Below, piece after piece: positions 1 to 7,360 of a stretch of DNA of 25,224 bases. A program made the position numbers and the translations under genes. Source of the DNA: Candidatus Omnitrophota bacterium (GTDB lineage Bacteria; Omnitrophota; Gorgyraeia; Gygaellales; Profunditerraquicolaceae); assembly GCA_028717045.1 (NCBI GenBank), contig JAQUON010000005.1, positions 1-25,224 on the forward strand, given 5' to 3'. The notes under the pieces are model-generated. The model made no database searches, was not told the origin of the DNA, and saw only the letters and a list, made by a program, of their open reading frames with translations. How positions within the stretch are numbered: position 1 is the first letter of the stretch; every line of letters starts with the position of its first letter.

Positions 1-17
1 CGACGCTCTTCCGATCT
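1..17. other. Illumina adapter remnant
   Basis: The first 17 bases, CGACGCTCTTCCGATCT, match the 3' end of the Illumina TruSeq read-1 adapter. On the minus strand they follow the methyltransferase reading frame as AGATCGGAAGAGC and onward, the standard adapter read-through sequence. They are not genomic, so the biological sequence starts at 18. The match is recalled from knowledge of the adapter, not searched. Confidence 0.95.
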
Positions 18-191
18 CAGTTCAATCGCATGACGGCCGGTACCGCATCCGATGTCGATGATCTTTATAGATTTATCTCTCCCGACCTCCTGCTCAATAA
101 AGTCGCATTCGCCCACAGTGCCCTGAACAAAAGGCTCTTTATCGTATTTGCACGCGTAGTTCTCAAATAATGATTCATACCATTGTTTCAT
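18..191 (-). CDS. SAM-dependent methyltransferase, partial (N-terminal 58 residues)
   Basis: The frame starts at an ATG at 191-189 behind a strong GGAGGAG ribosome site and runs open for 58 codons until the adapter junction at 17/18. It begins MKQWYESLFENYA and reaches IIDIGCGTGRHAIEL, the glycine-rich motif I that binds S-adenosylmethionine in class I Rossmann-fold methyltransferases. The rest of the domain, including anything that would reveal the substrate, is lost at the edge. It faces the same way as the antiporter gene upstream but about 300 nt separates them, so it probably has its own promoter. Substrate unknown. Confidence 0.85.
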
Positions 192-500
192 TTCTGTTTA
201 CTCCTCCCTGCCTAGAAAGGCAACACCGGCGCAATTCCTTATACGCGCCGGGTGCATCATTCACCAAATAGTTTTTAAATAAGCTACTAAGATAGTCGTA
301 TAATACTGCGCCCATTGCCTACCTGAAAGTTTGAAGGAATATTTTCTTTGATTTCATAGGATATATATTCCTCTCTTTGAAATTTTGGCGCATCCTGAGC
401 AAGCGACGAAACCGACGGCCAAGGAGCGCGCCGAAGGACAGCCGCAGGTACGAATACATACTTTCTTCATCATATGGGTAGTTTAAGTTTTGCTCGTTTC
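192..500. other. Gene-poor stretch between methyltransferase and antiporter
   Basis: No convincing gene is seen. A perfect 7-bp inverted repeat (CCGGCGC at 226-232, GCGCCGG at 245-251, 12-nt loop) could form a hairpin on the minus-strand transcript, but no U-tract follows it. A small minus-strand frame of 46 codons (315-175, MGAVLYDYLSSLF) has a mediocre AGG site and overlaps the methyltransferase start; I do not call it. Bases 380-460 hold a GC-rich segment, containing AGGAGCGCGCCGAAG at 422-436, that stands out from its AT-rich flanks and is nearly repeated at 9041-9055. Confidence 0.5.
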
Positions 501-1961
501 TTAATGCTTCGGTACCGACAAGACCGCTTGTAACGCCTTAAGGTCCGCATCGTTTGCAAGCACCAATAATACATCACCATCTTCTATTACCGTAGAGCCG
601 TTCGGCACAATAAACTTATCTTCGCGTGCAATAAGCACAACAAGGGCCTTGGGCGGAACGTTGATAGCAGCAATAGTTTTTCCTATGATATTCGAATTAT
701 ATGGCACAATCATATCTATAAGTGACGCGTCAATAGCTTCTGAATGCTCAAATTCGATAGGATACTTCTTTTTTGAATCAAGCGGAGCAGCAACTTTGAG
801 TATTTTTGATACAGCCGGAATAGATGTCCCCTGAAGCAGCACAGAGGTTAATACAACAAAAAATACAATATTAAATATCGCATGCGCTTGTGTCACCCCG
901 GCCAGAAGCGGGAATGTCGCTAACACAATCGGCACAGCCCCCCGTAAGCCCACCCAGGATATCATCATTTTTTCTCTAAGCTGGAATTTGGAAGGAAATA
1001 AACACAAAAAGATGCTGACAGGGCGCGCAATAAAAATCAGTACCGCAGCTGTCAGTAATCCGCTTCCGATTACCGGAATTATCCGTGAGGGAAACACAAG
1101 CAACCCCAGAGTCAAAAACATTGCAATCTGCATTAACCAGGCGATTCCTTCATAAAACCGGATAATTGACCTCTTATTTACAAAATCGCTTCTACTCATC
1201 ATTAATCCCAGCAAATACACTGCCAGGAATCCGTTCCCTTTAATTAATGAAGTAAGGGAGTATGTAAGAAGTACCAAGGCAATGGTCAAAACCGGGTATA
1301 AGCCTTCGTATTCAAGCTTGCTTTTATTGATGAAAGAAAGGCTTATCCTAGACATAAAATAACCCGTCGCGAGCCCGACACCCATATTAAGAACAAAGAG
1401 AGAGATCAAATTCAATTCAGAAGAACCGGGGTTAGTCAAAAGCCCGATGCACCCGATTGTAAGAAAAACAGCCATCGGGTCATTGCTGCCTGATTCAAAC
1501 TCCAGGAGGGGCCTTAAATTTCCTTTCAAGGATATCTTTCTTGACCGCAGAACGCTAAAAACCGCCGCGGCATCAGTTGAAGATACGATTGAGCCGAGTA
1601 GCAACCCTTCAAGCAGCGAAAACTTGAGGATTGACACTGCAAAAAAACTAACAACTGCAGCCGTAATAAGCACTCCGGCAGTTGACAAAACCAACCCGGG
1701 AATAAATAGCGGTTTAACGGATTTCCATGTTGTGTCCAAGCCGCCGGAAAAGATAATGAAGACAAGCGCGATAACACCGATTGACTTTGCCATGCCATAA
1801 TCATCAAAATATATCCCGCCAATCCCCTCAGAGCCCGTCAACATGCCGATAATGAGAAATAGCAATAACGCCGGCAACGCAAACCTATCGGATATCTTGC
1901 TTGCCAAAACGCTGATAAGCGTCAAGACTGCTGCTAATAATATGATTGTTTCGATTATCAT
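501..1961 (-). CDS. nhaP2: K+/H+ antiporter, CPA1/NhaP2 type with TrkA_C domain
   Basis: This 486-residue inner-membrane protein exchanges K+ (or Na+) for protons. Residues 1-390 are about a dozen hydrophobic segments of a cation/proton exchanger fold. They contain FSGGLDT, the ESGSNDP motif that carries the conserved acidic ion-binding pair, and SWVGLRGAVPIVLA. Residues about 400-480 form a TrkA_C (RCK_C) domain (ALVVLIAREDKFIVPNGSTV, then EDGDVLLVLA), the arrangement of NhaP2/CvrA K+/H+ antiporters. The length is close to that family, which is often a little longer because of an extra C-terminal domain missing here. The ATG follows a GGGGAAGG site. The gene stands alone; a TATAAT-like hexamer lies at 1999-2004 without a clear -35. 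Ion preference is inferred from the family. Confidence 0.9.
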   Translation of the reverse strand: MIIETIILLAAVLTLISVLASKISDRFALPALLLFLIIGMLTGSEGIGGIYFDDYGMAKSIGVIALVFIIFSGGLDTTWKSVKPLFIPGLVLSTAGVLITAAVVSFFAVSILKFSLLEGLLLGSIVSSTDAAAVFSVLRSRKISLKGNLRPLLEFESGSNDPMAVFLTIGCIGLLTNPGSSELNLISLFVLNMGVGLATGYFMSRISLSFINKSKLEYEGLYPVLTIALVLLTYSLTSLIKGNGFLAVYLLGLMMSRSDFVNKRSIIRFYEGIAWLMQIAMFLTLGLLVFPSRIIPVIGSGLLTAAVLIFIARPVSIFLCLFPSKFQLREKMMISWVGLRGAVPIVLATFPLLAGVTQAHAIFNIVFFVVLTSVLLQGTSIPAVSKILKVAAPLDSKKKYPIEFEHSEAIDASLIDMIVPYNSNIIGKTIAAINVPPKALVVLIAREDKFIVPNGSTVIEDGDVLLVLANDADLKALQAVLSVPKH

Positions 1962-2231
1962 TACCTTCCCCTGTAGTATTTGCTTAACTTTGTTTCATAT
2001 TATAAATATTGCAAGGGTTTTTAAGCTTTAGGCTTGTATACTATAGCATTTGCACCTTTAAGAATGCCTAACATCATCTCATCTGAGTACTTACGCCGGG
2101 TCAATCCCAATATTTTAGGCAGGCTCCTTTAGCCTTCGTGAAGTATTTTAACACAAAATAATGCAGGTATAAAGAAAAACGGGAAGAGGAAATTTGATAA
2201 GGATAAGTTACGGGCAGGAAATGTAACCTTT
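1962..2231. other. Intergenic stretch between antiporter and trmO
   Basis: This AT-rich spacer follows the end of the arsenic operon and precedes the antiporter. A TATAAT hexamer on the minus strand (1999-2004) may be the antiporter -10, but no good -35 stands 16-18 bp upstream. The segment 2021-2122 holds a possible receiver-domain remnant described separately. No rho-independent terminator of good quality was found just after trmO. Confidence 0.4.
2021..2122 (-). pseudogene. Possible response-regulator receiver-domain remnant
   Basis: A short open frame of about 33 codons ends in TAA at 2021. Its translation contains LPKILGLTRRKYSDEMML and then ILKGANAIVYKPKA. The order resembles the end of a CheY-like receiver: a hydrophobic strand ending in LT, an acidic helix start, GANA, and the conserved Lys-Pro of the last strand. 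The upstream frame is closed by a stop just before the fragment, and the phospho-acceptor region is absent, so it would be a decayed remnant. The similarity is short and judged by eye, so chance is possible. Confidence 0.3.
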
Positions 2232-2713
2232 TTACTTACGTTTTAAACGGTTAGGAACTTTCTTGCCTTTAAAATGCCTGTCAAGCCAGCCGTGCTTGGC
2301 TTTCTTTCGAGAATCGAAATACGCTACATATGGCTTGATATCCAATAATGGCGTATTGTCAAGGATATCAACTTCCGAAAAAATAATAGTGCTGCCTTTC
2401 GCCTTCTCCGGTTTCGCAATAGAGAACCAGATATGATTCGGCCGGTGAGGGCTCCGAATCGCAAATATGCCATGCTTTTTATCCTCAAGAAATGGCTTCC
2501 CAATAAGCTTTTCTTCTTTTAAGCGGTTAAAGTAGTAAATCAGGATAAGGTGCCAAAACCCTTCAATATCCTTTAATCCAACCCGATACTCCGGGTACAG
2601 ATGGATTATTCCCTTAACACCTCTTGCGAACCTCCCTGAATGGGAATACCCTTTGGTTCTTTATACGGCGTGCGGATTATTCCTAATGGTTTTAATGCAA
2701 TCATTTTGTCCAT
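2232..2713 (-). pseudogene. trmO: tRNA m6t6A37 methyltransferase TrmO/TsaA, frameshifted
   Basis: Two frames together spell a TrmO-like protein of about 160 residues. TrmO N6-methylates t6A37 in tRNA-Thr using S-adenosylmethionine. The first frame gives MIALKPLGIIRTPYKEP then KGIPIQ and stops soon after. The second resumes as GRFARGVKGIIHLYPEY and continues through IRSPHRPNHIW and LLDIKPYV to a stop at 2232. The break falls in the GGG run at 2634-2636, where one extra G restores PIQGRF. The frame could start at the ATG at 2713 or the one at 2704. The usual PNPIG motif reads PNHIW, a second sign of drift. It is the last gene of the arsenic operon. A real mutation or a base-calling error is possible. 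Confidence 0.8.
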
Positions 2714-2714
2714 A

Positions 2715-3143
2715 TCAAAATTCGCTTTTTAGCCATTCCTGTATTTTTTGCTTAATATTATCTCGTAGAAACCGTACCTTTCTTAACTTTTCCTCGTTTG
2801 TACCTTCAAATCTCGAAGGGTCCGCAAAACTCCATTGGAGCCGCTCTCCCTTACCTGGAAACACCGGACATGCGCCTGACTGAGATTCATCGCAGACGGT
2901 AATAACGTAATCGTACTGCTTGCCTTGCGTATAGAAGTCAAAAACGCTCTTCGTCTTATTCTGCGAGATATCAATCCCGGCTTCTTTCATTGCTTCGACA
3001 ACTACGGGATTGAGCGTACCCGGTTCAAGGCCTGCGCTTTCCACCTCAAAGTGATCGTTGCCGTATTTTCTAAGGAATGCCTCTGCCATCTGTGACCTGG
3101 CTGAATTATGGACGCATATAAATAGAACTTTCTTCTTATCCAT
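2715..3143 (-). CDS. arsC: Arsenate reductase, thioredoxin-coupled LMW-phosphatase type
   Basis: ArsC reduces arsenate to arsenite in the cytoplasm. The 142-residue protein has the low-molecular-weight phosphatase fold: P-loop CVHNSAR with nucleophile Cys10 and Arg16, and the general-acid Asp-Pro at 108-109. Cys84 and Cys92 (VCDESQSGAC) are the extra redox pair that shuttles the disulfide to thioredoxin in the Staphylococcus/Bacillus-type enzymes. Glutaredoxin-type ArsC is unrelated. Electrons would come from the TrxA and TrxB encoded at 22626-22946 and 18645-19571. It follows acr3 by 12 nt, so reduction and As(III) efflux are co-expressed, and its stop lies 1 nt before the first possible trmO start. 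Confidence 0.95.
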   Translation of the reverse strand: MDKKKVLFICVHNSARSQMAEAFLRKYGNDHFEVESAGLEPGTLNPVVVEAMKEAGIDISQNKTKSVFDFYTQGKQYDYVITVCDESQSGACPVFPGKGERLQWSFADPSRFEGTNEEKLRKVRFLRDNIKQKIQEWLKSEF

Positions 3144-3155
3144 AAAGATCCCCTT

Positions 3156-4235
3156 TTAAACGAACCATCCTTTCGTTCTTACGCAAACCTTGACTAACAT
3201 CAGCATAACCGGCACCTCGATAAGAACGCCTACTACCGTAGCTAATGACGCGCCTGAAGACAAACCAAAAAGTATTGTTGACGTTGCAATCGCCACCTCA
3301 AAATGATTGCTCGCCCCAACGAGGGCTGACGGTGCTGCATCCCGGTAAGACAATTTTAACCATTTTGCCAATCCGTAGGTAATAGCAAAAATAAGGCACG
3401 TCTGAATAAAAAGCGGAACCGCAATCAGAAGGATGACTTGCGGCTGATTAATAATCAGTTCGCCTTTAAACGAGAACAATAGAACAAGCGTAAGAAGCAA
3501 AGCGCATATTGAGACCGGCGTCAGATAATGCAGAAATTTCTCTTCAAACCACTTAAACCCCTTCTTAGCGATTAACCATCTTCTTGTGAAGTATCCTAAA
3601 AAGAGCGGCAAACCAACGTAAATAACGACTGACAAAACAATTGTCTGCCACGGAATGGGCATTTTATTTACGCCTAAGAGCCAACCGCCCAAAGGCGCAT
3701 AAAGAAAAAGCATAGTCAGAGAATTAATGGCTACCATCACCAGCGTATGGCCGTCATTACCTCTGGCAAGATGCCCCCAGATTAGAACCATTGCCGTACA
3801 AGGCGCTATTCCCAAAAGAATGCATCCTGCGATATAAGACCGGAATAGTTCCACTTCTGCCCCGCTTTTTACAATTTCCACTCCCGGCAACCATCCTTTA
3901 AATAGAACGCCAAGAAAGAGCATTGCGATAGCCAGCATGGTAAAAGGCTTAATACACCAGTTCACGAATAATGTGAGTATGACCGGCTTCGGGGCCCTGC
4001 CTGCCTTAATGACCTCTGTAAAATCGATCTTTACCATAATCGGATACATCATAAAGAAAAGGCAAATGGCGATAGGCACAGAAACCTGATACACCGAGAA
4101 TTGGTCGAGCGCAACCGCTACGTGCGGAAATAATTTACCAAGCGCTATCCCAAGCCCAATACAAAGTACAACCCAGCCTGTGAGGTATTTTTCAAAAAAA
4201 CTTAACCGCCGCTCCTCATGAATAACATGCTCCAT
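3156..4235 (-). CDS. acr3: Arsenite efflux permease, Acr3 family
   Basis: Acr3 exports trivalent arsenite across the inner membrane using the proton-motive force. The 359-residue protein has about ten hydrophobic segments and matches the family throughout. It includes LGIAPCTAMVLIWGHLARG, in which Cys146 corresponds to the essential membrane cysteine, and GASNHFEVAIATS, in which Glu313 corresponds to the conserved glutamate. Its length is typical. The ATG is preceded by AGGAGGAG at good spacing. It lies between arsG and arsC with 12-nt gaps on each side, inside the arsenic operon. ArsB, the other arsenite permease family, is not similar. Confidence 0.97.
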   Translation of the reverse strand: MEHVIHEERRLSFFEKYLTGWVVLCIGLGIALGKLFPHVAVALDQFSVYQVSVPIAICLFFMMYPIMVKIDFTEVIKAGRAPKPVILTLFVNWCIKPFTMLAIAMLFLGVLFKGWLPGVEIVKSGAEVELFRSYIAGCILLGIAPCTAMVLIWGHLARGNDGHTLVMVAINSLTMLFLYAPLGGWLLGVNKMPIPWQTIVLSVVIYVGLPLFLGYFTRRWLIAKKGFKWFEEKFLHYLTPVSICALLLTLVLLFSFKGELIINQPQVILLIAVPLFIQTCLIFAITYGLAKWLKLSYRDAAPSALVGASNHFEVAIATSTILFGLSSGASLATVVGVLIEVPVMLMLVKVCVRTKGWFV

Positions 4236-4247
4236 GCGCGTCTCCTC

Positions 4248-4937
4248 CTAAAACAATTTCATGATATAAATCCCCGAATAATACAATCCGACAAGAATAA
4301 AAACTGCACCGGTGATCCTGCGGGTATAGCATTCGAGTCTGGTAATCTTATGGAACCAATGACTCATCGAAGTAGCGCCCAAAGTGATAGCGACTGCGAA
4401 TAGCAAGACCGGAAGTCCTGTCCCAAGTCCATACAGAAATGGCAACACGGTTCCAGCTTTGCTGCTAAGAGCCAAAGGAACAAGACTGCCGAAAAACAAT
4501 GCCGCTGAGACCGGGCAAAACGCCAATGCGAATATAATCCCTAAAAGAAACGCTCCCGGTGCGCCGGACTCCACCAGCTTATTGTGATGCTTTTGAGACA
4601 ATACCACGCCGGGCAATCTTATCGTAAGCACTTCCAGCAAAAATAATCCGGTGATTATCAATAGAGGCCCTAAAACCTTAACCATGTATTTCTGCAAAAA
4701 CTGAGCCACCTGCGGCACGCTTAAAAGTGAACTTATAATGATCCAGCCAAGAACCGCATAGGCAACCATCCTGCCGAGCGTGTAAGCGAGTCCTGAAATA
4801 AACACCATGGCTGGATGCGCGATCTTCTTTGAAAGAAACGATACTGCCGCGATATTTGTTGCCAAAGGACATGGGCTAATTGAGGTTAATATCCCAAGCC
4901 ACAAAGATGAGCCAAAAGCGATTAACATCTCCGTCAT
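4248..4937 (-). CDS. arsG: ArsG-like permease for aromatic arsenicals (CcdA/DsbD fold)
   Basis: This 229-residue membrane protein has about six hydrophobic segments and the CcdA/DsbD transmembrane signature. The paired cysteines Cys23 (SISPCPLATN) and Cys141 (LAFCPVSA) sit at the starts of the two symmetric halves. In the ArsEFG module ArsG is the permease that exports trivalent aminoaromatic arsenicals, while CcdA relatives carry electrons across the membrane. The neighbours arsE and arsF, in the order E-F-G, make the ArsG reading much more likely than cytochrome c biogenesis. It overlaps arsF by 4 nt (ATGA) and is followed by acr3 after 12 nt. A role in moving electrons to periplasmic ArsF rather than arsenical export cannot be excluded. 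Confidence 0.85.
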   Translation of the reverse strand: MTEMLIAFGSSLWLGILTSISPCPLATNIAAVSFLSKKIAHPAMVFISGLAYTLGRMVAYAVLGWIIISSLLSVPQVAQFLQKYMVKVLGPLLIITGLFLLEVLTIRLPGVVLSQKHHNKLVESGAPGAFLLGIIFALAFCPVSAALFFGSLVPLALSSKAGTVLPFLYGLGTGLPVLLFAVAITLGATSMSHWFHKITRLECYTRRITGAVFILVGLYYSGIYIMKLF

Positions 4938-5359
4938 TGCGCATCCTTTAGAAATCCGCTTATCTCTGCAGCGACATAATCAATGAATTTTTGCCTATTG
5001 AGGGAATGTTCCCAAATCTTATCGAGATTCTTATGCCTCACTTCCTTCCCGTTTCTTACGAATGAAAGAATAAGCGATTTGGTATAAAGCTGATAGTCAT
5101 TCACAAAATGTTCATTCCCGCTGTCTTCCACATTGACCGCCTTGAACTCAAGATTGCCGGACACGAGCGCATCTTGAAAATTCGCCTCGATTGCCTCTCT
5201 TGAATATTCCTCCATTTTGGTGCAGGTATTGCATCGAAACGTGCCATGGAAATAGTATGCGAAAACCTTGGCTACGGGCTGATCTTCAGTAGCAAAGGAA
5301 GAAAAACTTATGTTAATTACCGCAACAGCCGCCACAATTACTAAAAATAATTTTTTCAA
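4934..5359 (-). CDS. arsF: ArsF-like secreted redox protein (nitroarsenical reductase subunit)
   Basis: The protein has 141 residues and opens with a signal peptide (hydrophobic residues 3-20, probable cleavage near SFA at 21-23). The mature part begins with a thioredoxin-like strand and FHGTFRCNTC, a CxxC at Cys43 and Cys46, then a KMEEYSREAI helix. This matches ArsF-family proteins, reported to act with ArsE in reducing nitroaromatic arsenicals; I recall this from the family and cannot verify it here. The start is a TTG at 5359-5357 behind GGAGG. It sits 12 nt after arsE and overlaps arsG by 4 nt. A periplasmic CxxC protein beside a CcdA-like membrane partner suggests electron transfer between them. 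Confidence 0.85.
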   Translation of the reverse strand: MKKLFLVIVAAVAVINISFSSFATEDQPVAKVFAYYFHGTFRCNTCTKMEEYSREAIEANFQDALVSGNLEFKAVNVEDSGNEHFVNDYQLYTKSLILSFVRNGKEVRHKNLDKIWEHSLNRQKFIDYVAAEISGFLKDAQ

Positions 5360-5371
5360 TATTACCTCCGG

Positions 5372-5605
5372 TTATTTTGAAAGGACCTTCTTTATTTCAT
5401 CTTTTGTCAACACCTTCCCTGCCGAAACCACCGTACCGTCAATTACAAGCGCAGGCGTTATCATCACCCCAGATTCGATAATCCTGGCAATATCTGTTAC
5501 CTTGCTGATTTCAGCTTGAATAGTTAACTCTTTAACTGCCGCCTCAGCGTTCGCCGTAAGCTGTTTACACTTAGGGCAACCAACCCCTAAAATCTCTATT
5601 TTCAT
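5372..5605 (-). CDS. arsE: ArsE-like small thioredoxin-fold protein
   Basis: The 77-residue cytoplasmic protein starts MKIEILGVGCPKC, with a CPKC redox site (Cys10, Cys13) after the first strand. It ends with the TPALVIDGTVVSAGKVL segment of small redox-active disulfide proteins (glutaredoxin-like TM0996/MTH895 type). Relatives accompany DUF318 permeases and arsenic operons. Here it is directly upstream of arsF and arsG, the ArsE position of the ArsEFG module, with 12 nt to arsF and 14 nt from arsM. The ribosome site is GGGGAG. It probably supplies or receives electrons, or carries metal or arsenic on its thiols. The gene name rests on context. Confidence 0.85.
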   Translation of the reverse strand: MKIEILGVGCPKCKQLTANAEAAVKELTIQAEISKVTDIARIIESGVMITPALVIDGTVVSAGKVLTKDEIKKVLSK

Positions 5606-5619
5606 TTTACACTCCCCGT

Positions 5620-6465
5620 TTATTTTTTCACTGCTGATACTTTTATGCTAATAACAGCGTCCTCGGCGTTTTTAAGCTCCTTGAGCATGGCATCAACTGG
5701 GTAGCTTGACCGGCTGATAACTTTTACCTCTTGAAACCCAGCCGCCTTAACAAGCTTAAGATACTCCTCTTTTCTTATAGCTCCGGCAAAGCATCCCACA
5801 TAGGCCTCCACAGATTCTTTAATCGCCTCGGGCAGCTTTTTCGCAAGCACAAGGTCTGAAACCATTAATCTGCCGCCAGTTTTTAATACTCTAAACGCCT
5901 CCTTAAATACCGCCTCTTTGTCCGGTGAAAGATTGATAACGCAATTGGAAATAATCACATCGACGGATTCGTCTTCTACGGGCAGTTTCTCGATCTCCCC
6001 TAAACGAAATTCCACATTAGTGTATTTGCCTTTCCTGGCGTTTCCTTTCGCTCTTTCAATCATCTCCGGTGTCATATCAACCCCGATCACTCGGCCTGCT
6101 CTCCCTACTCGCTGAGCCGCCAAAAAAGCATCAAATCCAGCTCCGCTGCCTAAGTCAAGCACTACATCGCCCTTTTCTAACAAGGCAAGGGCAACCGGAT
6201 TGCCGCATCCAAAGCCCAAATTCGCCCCATCAGGAACGGCGCTTATCTCAGAATCGCTGTAACCAACCTTCTTGCTGACCTCTTTTGTGTTGCCTGTTCC
6301 ACAACAGCAAGAAGCTGTAGAACAACAAGAGGCGTTGCGTGACAATGCGTTTGCATAGCCGTCCCTGACAATCTTTTTGATTTCTTTCGCTTGCCTTTTC
6401 ATGTCATACCTTAGATACGTAAGTGCCTTTTCCTTACGGGCATCGGTTTCCCCCGCCATACTCAT
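5620..6465 (-). CDS. arsM: Arsenite S-adenosylmethionine methyltransferase
   Basis: ArsM converts As(III) stepwise to methyl and dimethyl arsenicals. The 281-residue cytoplasmic enzyme has SAM motif VLDLGSGAGFDAF (102-114). It also has the three cysteines that bind arsenic: Cys87 (GFGCGNP), Cys175 (SNCVINL) and Cys225 (VGCFAGA). An N-terminal cluster (Cys47, 48, 53, 54, 55) is also seen; CC-rich tracts occur there in many bacterial ArsM. Two starts are possible. The ATG at 6465 overlaps the CDF stop as ATGA, while the ATG at 6459 lies 7 nt after AAGG and may be used. It is followed by arsE after 14 nt. Its methylated product would be a substrate for the ArsP-like permease in the same operon. 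Confidence 0.96.
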   Translation of the reverse strand: MSMAGETDARKEKALTYLRYDMKRQAKEIKKIVRDGYANALSRNASCCSTASCCCGTGNTKEVSKKVGYSDSEISAVPDGANLGFGCGNPVALALLEKGDVVLDLGSGAGFDAFLAAQRVGRAGRVIGVDMTPEMIERAKGNARKGKYTNVEFRLGEIEKLPVEDESVDVIISNCVINLSPDKEAVFKEAFRVLKTGGRLMVSDLVLAKKLPEAIKESVEAYVGCFAGAIRKEEYLKLVKAAGFQEVKVISRSSYPVDAMLKELKNAEDAVISIKVSAVKK

Positions 6466-7352
6466 ACCTTAACCAAAGGTACCCCTTTACACGAATTAAA
6501 CTCGATCTGCAAAGTTACATGCGTAATAGCAAAATGTTTTTTGAGCACCTCTTCAACTTGCTTTGCCAAAAGACATGTCTGGCTCACCGGCATATCGCGC
6601 GAAACATTGATATGCGCTTCAAAATGGATATCACGCTCTGTTACCGCCCATACGTGCGCGTGATGGATATCTTTTACTCCGTCAATACCCTCTATCTGCA
6701 CCTGAATTTCCCTCAGATCTATCCCCCTTGGCACATGCTGCATAAGAATATGGGTGCTCTCTCCGATAATTTTATATCCTTCTTTCAAAACATAAACGCC
6801 AATAAGGATGGTTAACGCCGAATCAATCCAGTATGCTTTAGAAAGCAAAATCGCACATGCCCCGATAATGACCGCGATTGAAGACAGAAAATCAGAAAAA
6901 AGATGCACATATGCGGCCCGTACGTTTAGGTCATCCTGGGCATGCACCTTAAGCAGAAACACAGAAACAATATTAGCAATCAAACCAATTGAAGCCACAG
7001 AGAGCATCAGCAGGCTGTTTATCGGATACGGGTTGATAAATCGTGCGGCAGCTTCTTTAAATAGAAAAACTGAGATAACGACCAACACGCAAGCATTAAA
7101 AAGCGCAGCTAAAATCTCGGCACGTTTATACCCAAAAGTCTGTGCTTCGGTATTCTTGCGTTTGGAAAGCCGCACCGCAAAGAGACTGATAACTAAAGCG
7201 AAAGTATCGCTTAGGTTATGCAACGCATCAGAAATCAATGAAAGGCTCCCTGAAAAGATACCGCCGACAATCTGCGCCACAGTAGTAGCAAAATTAAGCC
7301 CTGCGGATATAATTAACCTTCTCTCTTTACTATTCTCTTTATGCACGTCCAT
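6462..7352 (-). CDS. Cation diffusion facilitator, zinc-type efflux transporter
   Basis: The 296-residue protein has six transmembrane segments followed by a cytoplasmic domain of about 90 residues with a ferredoxin-like ACT-type fold (HAHVWAVTERDIHFEAHI). Site A is His45-x3-Asp49 on helix 2 (SDALHNLSD) and His150-x3-Asp154 on helix 5 (HLFSD). This HD-HD set is typical of Zn(II)/Cd(II)/Co(II) exporters such as ZitB and CzcD. It exchanges metal for protons. It lies 8 nt after the ArsP-like gene and overlaps arsM by 4 nt, so it is a full member of the arsenic operon. That suggests co-resistance to zinc or cadmium, or a relocated gene; arsenic transport by this family is not established. Confidence 0.93.
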   Translation of the reverse strand: MDVHKENSKERRLIISAGLNFATTVAQIVGGIFSGSLSLISDALHNLSDTFALVISLFAVRLSKRKNTEAQTFGYKRAEILAALFNACVLVVISVFLFKEAAARFINPYPINSLLMLSVASIGLIANIVSVFLLKVHAQDDLNVRAAYVHLFSDFLSSIAVIIGACAILLSKAYWIDSALTILIGVYVLKEGYKIIGESTHILMQHVPRGIDLREIQVQIEGIDGVKDIHHAHVWAVTERDIHFEAHINVSRDMPVSQTCLLAKQVEEVLKKHFAITHVTLQIEFNSCKGVPLVKV

Positions 7353-7360
7353 TATTCTTT

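Noticed and set aside
226..251. CCGGCGC/GCGCCGG hairpin as a terminator for the antiporter gene
   Set aside because: The stem is perfect but no U-tract follows on the minus strand, and it lies about 250 nt past the stop codon.
175..315. 46-codon minus-strand frame upstream of the methyltransferase
   Set aside because: Poor ribosome site, overlap with a well-supported start, and no recognisable family.
2653..2883. Plus-strand frame of 76 codons
   Set aside because: It mirrors arsC and trmO, which have clear motifs on the other strand.
4248..4937. Cytochrome c biogenesis CcdA instead of ArsG
   Set aside because: The fold is shared, but the arsE and arsF neighbours and absence of any cytochrome c genes favour ArsG.
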